64,000 nucleotides of DNA from Tanypteryx hageni (lineage: Eukaryota; Arthropoda; Insecta; Odonata; Petaluridae), in assembly GCA_028673005.1 (NCBI GenBank), contig CM054120.1:57410057-57474056 (forward strand). The letters are read 5' to 3'. The translations under genes were made by a program, and so were the position numbers. How positions within the stretch are numbered: position 1 is the stretch's first letter; each line of letters begins with the position of its first letter. Below, piece after piece: positions 57,470 through 64,000 of this stretch. Under the pieces are notes generated by a model. That model did not search any database and was not told the DNA's origin. It saw only the letters and a list, made by a program, of their open reading frames with translations.

Positions 57470-60110
57470 ATGTGCCAAAACTGTTTAAATCGAGGGATAG
57501 AACTCGAGTTACTATCATATATGTGCCGTTAATGAGTATTAATTTGTGATGGAGATATTAAGAAAATTACCTGAAAATATGTCAGGCGGTTGCTTTTGTG
57601 GCGAATCATCCAGGAAATAACTATCATACTCCAAACTCTCCAACTGACGTATGTGGAAGTACTTGCCGCTCGTGTCCCAATTTTCATATATATCAAATTC
57701 GTCTTCGGAAGAAAAAAATGGGATAAATATACAAATATGTCCTTAGTTAATGGAGACCATATGCTTACAAATATGTAATAGTTAATAAGGGATTTCGTAA
57801 AGGCTAATAACAATCACGTTTCAAATAATTATTTTAAGGCGACGGTGAAAAATGTGATTTTAACACCACCCATATTGTAATAAAACTCGAACTTTAAGAG
57901 AAGGTAAAAAAATTCGATATTTTTGATCAATTTAGTAGGAAAGCTAGTGAGAAAACGTCCTCGTAGTCAAAGAGATTTTCCTGTGCATGTATATTAATGT
58001 AATAAAAGCATTTATTCCGTTTCAACCTCAGAATAAGTTTCATGCGCGAAACATTTCTTCAAGCACACTAGAAAAAGTAATGATAAATACTGTATATGCA
58101 ATAATAATTTTCCGTGGAGAATTTATAATAAAATATATCTTAAATCAACAGAATGATTTACCATTTCATGTTTAACATTTTACCGTTTCGTCATTCTTCC
58201 GCACTTAACACGAGGCACTGCTGAGAGAAGTGCGCATAATTGTGTGGTGTGCGTGTGTGTCTGCATGTGCAAGACCGTGGGACCGTGGCGAGGAAGTCTA
58301 CCGCCTGAGACGCAAAAACAACAACCTCCTCAGATCACGACTCATAGCAGCGGCGTTGCTATAATGACGCACTTAGAAACTGCCGGCTCTCGCCTCTCAA
58401 ACCCAACTCACGCCGAGGCCCATTGTTGTGTGCGTGTGGGTTCGTGCGAAAGCGTTTTCAGTTAAAAACTTTACAGTCCTGCAAATGTCCATGGACGACC
58501 ATGATCTGTAGGCTTGGTTTCACAAGTAAAATGAATGACAAGTGGATGTTTGATTTCGTTTCATCTGTATTTCATCCAATAACATAAAAATAATTAATTC
58601 GAGAGACTAGAGAAGGAATTTTAAGAGAGGAGGCCAAATATTTACGGTACTCGGAGAGATGGTTGTACGTAAAATTTGACAGAAATAAGCGTGTTGCGTG
58701 ATCCTTCCGAGTATCGCGCGACTAAAGCATGAGTAAAATGAACCAGAAAAGTATTGTGTGGCATCATTCGTTCTCAACGGTGAAGTGTAAAAAGGTATAT
58801 AATGGATGACTATCGATGAAATTGGCGTTAATGCATCAAAGAGAATTCTAACTTAATTAGCGCATGGGTGAGAATAGTATGTATCTCAAAAGTCATAGGC
58901 AGAAATTCCGACACAACTACAGACGGTGATAATACAACAGCGCACACTATATATTCCACGATTAAGCTAGTTGTACCCATAACACACAGAACTCACCGTA
59001 AATTTTTCTAGGACAAATCTTCATGATTGTGTCGAAAATTGTCACACATTTCATTTTTGATGTGGAGATCATTTCTGCGAACGTATTACAAATTCCCATG
59101 GCCGACTGAAAATCAATGACATTGCCAATTAAACTCTATACCAAAATTTGAGAGGAAATTGATTTCTATAAATGTTTAATTGGTCAGTTTTAATCTTTTG
59201 CGCGGTTGAGATATGCGAAATAGTAATGTATGTACATACACTGGAAACAATACGTATAAACTTGGATAAATTTTCCTCGAAAATTACTTTATTTTCTTTC
59301 GTCGAGCTGACTCGCAGCCGTTAACGTTTTCTCTTTCGGACGCAATCGAACGAGATATTCGGTGAGTAAATTTCATGGATTGTTAACATTTTACTGGTAC
59401 TTACCAGCGCAACGTGAGGAGAGTTGTTACTCGAAGCGGGGCTTGATAAAGGCACAACCTTCGCTTTGGCGCGCCTCGGCGATAACAATCGAGGGGACAC
59501 GTCTTCTTCTCTTAATTTCTTTTGAGCCAATCGTGAACCTTTTGTCGCGAGATTTCTTCCCTCACTTTTAAACCGTCCCATATCATTGCCCATTTCTTTA
59601 CACTTCTTGTGACGCACAACGTTATCGTCACGAGGTGCCAACTCAAAAATTCGGCGAAAATAAGCTTTGGTCTTAAGTATGTTTGAATAAAATCTAAATT
59701 GTAAAATTGTACCTTTCTTCCGAATCCGACGAAGGAATAACATTCCACCTCACTGATTATGAAAGCGTCAATGACAGCGGAAGTGCCTGAGAAGGAATTA
59801 TTTGAAACAAAGAATCAAATGGAATTACGCTAATTTATTTTTTATCCGAAAAATTAACGACAGATGAATTCAACATTAATGATAAAACTCGTGGGTATTA
59901 TGTGGTATATAAGCTGGTTCTCAAAATGTGCACTTTTCATAATCCGAATTTTAAACGATATTATCGAACATTTGCTCGAAGGATGACTGAAGTAATTTCA
60001 TTTGAATTTATCATCCCTCTAATAGTCACTATCCTTAGAAAGCCGTGTTGTGGCGAGTCAGACATTTTTTTGTGGACGAAAGAGAACGGCCTACAACTAC
60101 TTCACGAGGC
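57470..60110. other. Intergenic DNA with GC-richer patches
   Basis: 58240-58480 is GC/GT-rich, and 59290-59650 is moderately GC-rich with a donor-like GTGAGTAAA at ~59361. No gene family is recognised. Confidence 0.35.
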
Positions 60111-60119
60111 GTCGGGAAA

Positions 60120-60455
60120 ATGTGATTTGGTTGAGGAGAAGGGAAGTGGGAACGGAGGGAGAGAAAGGAAAGAGAAAGGCAGTGTTAGGAGCGGAGAAAA
60201 ACAAAGGTCGGTAGAAAAGGAGGAGAGGACGTAATAAGGAGAGGATGGGAGAGGGAGGGTGGAAGAGGACGGCACGAATGAAAGCCAGCCTTGAGAAGGG
60301 AAGTGAGGTGGGCGAGAGTAGAAAACGAAGGGAGAGAAAAGGGGAGATGGCAGATGGAGGATTCTCGGAGGAAAAGAGTCGGGGAGGATTGCATGCGTGC
60401 GAGAAGAGGAAGGACTGGGAGGACCCAAAAGGGGGAGGTGGGGTGGAAACAGAGC
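60120..60455 (+). repeat. Polypurine (GA-rich) tract
   Basis: About 330 bp in which the + strand is overwhelmingly G and A (GGGAGAGAAAGGAAAGAGAAA-type runs). The long open frames on both strands here are by-products of this low complexity. Confidence 0.85.
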
Positions 60456-61199
60456 CTCCGAGGTCGTGAAACACGACGGCTCATCGCAGCGGCGTTGGCA
60501 AGTACAGATTGGACGAGGAGTTCTTTAGTTCGCTAGAAAGCGTGCACCATATATCTCACTCGTTCCCTCCCACTTTTCTCTCTCTCGGGCAGTCAGATCG
60601 CGTTATATTAACTCGGTCCTTTTCTATTTTAGATTTTTATTTGTTATAGCGACGAATGAGTTTTTGAGGAATGCTCATTAACGCAGGTCGTAAATTATCC
60701 CTTTCATGATCTCTTTTCCGCTTTAGGGCGTGATTTATGAAAAATATGAACTTAGCGAGACTGATTGTTTGCTGTTGGTTTTCTCTCCTCGAAAAAGCCA
60801 TCAAACTGGGTCCGAGTTTAACCCTGGACACAGAATAGAGACCTACCTACCTTCTGATTCTGTTCCCTGGAAATGGGTCCCAAGAGCTTGAATGTAGGAA
60901 CGGCTGTGTGGGTTTGCGGAAGATATCTTAAAGATTTTCAGAGCATAGATTCTCCTCTAGGGTGATAACATCATAGAAAACAAAAAAGGATCGAGCTGCT
61001 GAAGCTGAGAGTAAATAGCGTTCAAGAAAACTTTTAATACAGAATGTAAAAATTTATTAATTTTACTGTGATTAGTATAAAATGACATTGCAAAAATCAT
61101 AATTATTTTGGTTGTATAAAACCTAAAATTTATTTGATTTAATTTTTTTAATTTTTCAAAAACTACGAAATTTAAATGAGTTTTTTATCCCCATTCTTC

Positions 61200-61675
61200 T
61201 GGCCGCTAGAATCTCCACACAGCGTGCACAACGGAATGGAATACTAGATAGATTGGCGTAAAAACGAAGTGTCTTCTATCGTCTAGGACGAGGTAGTGCG
61301 TCAGATGTGGCGATTTTTTCCTCCCCTCCCTTTTTACTCCCGCACTTATACGATAACCGATATTCGTGATATCGCCGGACTGAACACCACGCCCACGAAC
61401 GCCACGCCACGGTCGACACGCCCTCCCGTGGTGCCTCTCTTCTTTATATACCCTAATTACCCCTCACCTCTGTAACCTTCCCTCTTTCCCATGGTTATGC
61501 AAGAACAGTAGAAAAGCGACCAATCATCGGGAATAATTCAACCATTTCGAATTACCCGGCTGACGTCATTACCTCCCTCCTTCACCACCGGAGTCACGTG
61601 ACAGCCCATTCCGATAGTGGCCTCCCGAGCGACGAGACGCACAGCGGAGCACCGAGAGGAGAAGTCGACGCAGGT
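61200..61675 (+). promoter_or_regulatory. Candidate promoter and first exon of a host gene
   Basis: GC-richer block with clustered consensus elements: TATATA at 61445-61450, CCAAT at 61520-61524, a perfect palindromic CRE TGACGTCA at 61561-61568, a 10-bp palindrome GTCACGTGAC (E-box CACGTG) at 61593-61602 and CCACGCCCACG near 61388. It ends with a donor-like GACGCAG/GTGTATG at 61673/61674, suggesting a 5' UTR exon on the + strand. The transcript itself is inferred, and no downstream coding exon is seen before 63.1 kb. Confidence 0.4.
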
Positions 61676-61769
61676 GTATGCCATTCCATCCCAATTCTAC
61701 CCGGCTCAGAGAGAAACTATTCAGTGTTGAGTGGACATTGACCTACCGGGAGCCGGAAGAGTGATAGTA

Positions 61770-63150
61770 ACTATTGGATGTGATTTAACTGACATTAACT
61801 AAGATTCGTTTCGAATCGCCTTCACCTATGAGGTGTATTTCTGTATTGTGGTATTACTTAAATCTGGTCAAATCTAACCTGTTGGATTGTTATTTTCTAT
61901 ATTTCTATATTCTATCTATATTTTGTCATTAGCACTTAGCATATCAGTGGATGTTTTTGCACCGAAAATTATACTTCGCTGCACAGACAAACTGAAAAAA
62001 ACGCTAAAATTTCTTGTGGCCACATAACAATGAGTTTTAAATAAGTCACTCTAAAATCGAGAAAACTTTGCGTGGCCAATTATTCTAACACTCGAGTAAA
62101 TATCTCAGACTTTTTATGATATGAATAAATGTATGACAGATAAAAATAATTTTATGTGAATATACGAAAATTTATAATCCAATACTTGACATGAGAAAAT
62201 ATATTAATACTAACGCAATTGCCAGTCAAAAATGACGGGTTCAAAATAATAAAAGCTGAATTAAAAATTTTAACTTTAAATAAATTATTTTAACAATCAT
62301 TATTTATATTGCTTTTGTCTCCCACAGCAGTCGTTTGTCAAGATAAACAAATGAGCGATTTCGGAAAATAATGAATAGAATAAGTGACTTTATTAACATT
62401 TCTTTAAAATAGCTCAAATCGGATGATCGTAGGTCAGATTTTTCCTATTTTAATCTCCAAAAGAAGAAAAGCCTGCACGAAAAAAGTAAATTTTTTTAGT
62501 GTTATTTTATGCAGAAAGGAAATACCCCCCCGGAGTCGAAGTCTGGAATTTTTTCGTGAATTTTCTTTCGGCAAAGCATTTTTATATTTGAATAAATGAT
62601 TTCTGCCAATTTTCAATTATCAATCTACATCCTTGATTAAGTTATTCGAGTTTTAATAGCTTGACACTCAGATAAACGGACGGATAACGTAGCCTTTTAT
62701 TGTTGTTTTTGTGGTTCTTTTAAACCTCTCTTTCTCTCCCGATTTTCCAAAACCGTCCATACCGTCCCATTCTTTTACCTAACTCCCGTTACCTATCGCA
62801 CAATCCTTCACCCCAAAGATTTTTACATGCTTGGTTTGTTTATTAAAACGTTCAGCACGCTCCTCAGATTTTCATACCGTTTCTATTGCAATGATATTGA
62901 ATTTAGCTCATATTACGATATTTAATGTCTTTGAATAGTATTTCTGATTTTTAGGTATTTAGGTAATTACCCTCCTCTCCCAATATAAATCGAAAAGATA
63001 ATAAAATATAAAAAATTCCATCGGAGAAATGTTACGGTTTTTCTCTATATATATTGCTGAACAAAACCTTTTTTAAAAAATAAAATCTGCATAATTTCGA
63101 AGACATTTTCAAATAGTTATTTATTCTAATATTTGATCACCTCCACCCCT
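61770..63150. other. AT-rich spacer, nothing recognised
   Basis: If 61200-61675 is a first exon, this would be its first intron. No splice acceptor or repeat end is identified. Confidence 0.4.
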
Positions 63151-63299
63151 CCCCCAAGGATGAAACCTGGCCTGTTGCCGAGCGACGGGATTTGGGGTTT
63201 CGTAGCAAGTCTCGAGCTTATAGGTATGGTTGTTCTGTAACAGTCGTGCAGGATTATTGTTTCGAAAAAATCTTATTGCGAGTGGTGTTGATCTCTTAC

Positions 63300-64000
63300 T
63301 TATATGTCGAGTGTACGGCCAGGTTATTCTGCCACGGTAATTGGGTAGACCGTGCAGCCAGGGACCCAACGCCTAGTGCCAGGCGGCGGAAAATAACTTG
63401 ACGACCCTAGGGGGCCAACGGCTTCGGGCGGATGAACCTCTTAGGGAGGGTGATGGTCCCTCAGGTGGAGGAAATGCCTCTGGAACCCATCTAGTAGCGT
63501 CTGTACCCCATGTTAGAGGCGGCTACAAAAGGCGTCTGTACCCCAGGTTAGGGGCGGCCTCTCTAGACAGCGGAAGGCAACGGGAAACCACCGCTGGAAT
63601 TATCACATGTTATGGTGCGGAGGAGTTAGAAATATCATGGGTTCTTCGCAAATTAAATATTATGGAGTTAAAATAGTCTCCCGATCGGATCTCCGGGGGA
63701 GACAGTTTACGAAAAGTCTAGAGAATAAAGCGAAGTCAGGGGAAGGAAGAAGATTAAGGTTAGGAACCTGGAATGTAAGGACGTTATTGGGAGATGGAAA
63801 ATTGGAAAATCACAAGTGAGAGATGGAGATAAACAAGATGGACATTATTGGGATAAGTGAGGTGAGATGGGAGGGAAATGGTGAGTTGAGGAGTGACGAT
63901 ACCAAGTTATACTACTCGGGGAATAACAGGCGGAGAAACTGGGTAGGAATGATAGTTAATAAGAAGATTGAACCGAGTGTTACCAGGGTCATTTATGACC
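63300..64000 (+). mobile_element. 5' end of APE-type LINE (continues past window)
   Basis: GC-rich 5' UTR including two imperfect 27-bp repeats (63497-63523 and 63532-63558), followed by an endonuclease frame that runs off the window. The endonuclease is the N-terminal half of the kind whose C-terminal half opens the LINE at 3703, so both are probably one family. The exact 5' boundary is not defined. Confidence 0.75.
63607..64000 (+). pseudogene. LINE APE endonuclease, N-terminal part, one nonsense codon
   Basis: The frame reads SGEGRRLRLGTWNVRTLLGD, the start of an APE endonuclease with the conserved GTWNVRTL block. It is interrupted by TGA at 63820-63822 (ENHK*EMEINK) and continues in the same frame with MDIIGISEVRWEGNGEL and WVGMIVNKKIEP to the window end. 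The catalytic Asn of TWN and the Glu of ISEVRW are present. The stop sits where arginine is usual, as expected from a CGA to TGA change. The rest lies beyond 64000. Confidence 0.8.

Noticed and set aside
59321..59743. 140-codon minus-strand ORF, basic composition
   Set aside because: No motif, overlapping + strand frame, moderate-GC region where such frames arise by chance; no splice or start support. Kept only as a possibility.
60097..60536. Overlapping 80-125-codon open frames on both strands
   Set aside because: They are by-products of the polypurine tract: low-complexity Ser/Pro/Phe or Arg/Glu/Lys peptides, with no domain.
1..64000. CRISPR arrays, operons, phage or plasmid features
   Set aside because: Nothing of the kind is present; direct repeats seen are microsatellites and TE parts, and the sequence is eukaryotic.

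Overview
This is AT-rich eukaryotic DNA, almost certainly from an arthropod, most likely an insect. The signs are mariner, pogo/Tigger, piggyBac and ZMYM1-like hAT transposases, two APE-type LINE families, tRNA-derived SINE fragments, GT-AG introns and many microsatellites. There is no bacterial gene organisation, and I recognise no complete host gene. Nearly everything nameable is a transposable element (TE). The six-frame open frames outside the TEs are mostly chance or antisense.

Layout. Bases 1-24813 are dominated by a very large inverted duplication. Bases 1-5324 reappear as the reverse complement at 19490-24813 with no indel, so paired coordinates always sum to 24814, even across a (TA)n microsatellite. 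Each arm carries four Tc1/mariner/pogo-type MITEs and the 5' part of a 5'-truncated LINE. The left arm keeps the LINE's whole 3' part, an 806-codon open frame with intact reverse transcriptase motifs. The right arm is cut inside the RT and fused at a CCA microhomology to a mariner fragment (18853-19492). That fragment is itself an inverted identical copy of 9838-10360. Read along the + strand, 18968-24813 is therefore a single descending copy of 10360 to 1 that skips 5325-9837. Between the arms lie the parent mariner (9387-10360, minus strand), three adjoining hAT relics (11.2-15.7 kb) and a CR1/Jockey-like LINE relic (15.9-18.85 kb).

Bases 24.8-45 kb are introns or intergenic DNA sprinkled with separate insertions. 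These include hAT MITEs with recognisable 8-bp target duplications, a 342-bp-period perfect tandem duplication, a piggyBac element internally deleted but with both ends and TTAA duplications (31085-32888), a perfect 38-bp hairpin, a pogo relic with a readable DNA-binding domain (36412-37533) and a near full-length Tigger/Jerky-type element (40524-42759).

Bases 45-64 kb hold more hAT ends, SINE pieces, a near-perfect ~80-bp inverted repeat, a TAATCC decamer array and a polypurine block. A GC-richer promoter-like segment at 61.2-61.77 kb carries a perfect CRE, a palindromic E-box, CCAAT and TATA, and could be the start of a host gene. The window ends in the 5' UTR and endonuclease domain of a second LINE, apparently of the same family as the one at 3.7-6.2 kb.

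The most unusual structure is the zero-divergence composite inverted duplication. It is either a very recent template-switching rearrangement or an assembly artefact, and raw long reads would decide. All family assignments come from reading the sequence; no database search was run.
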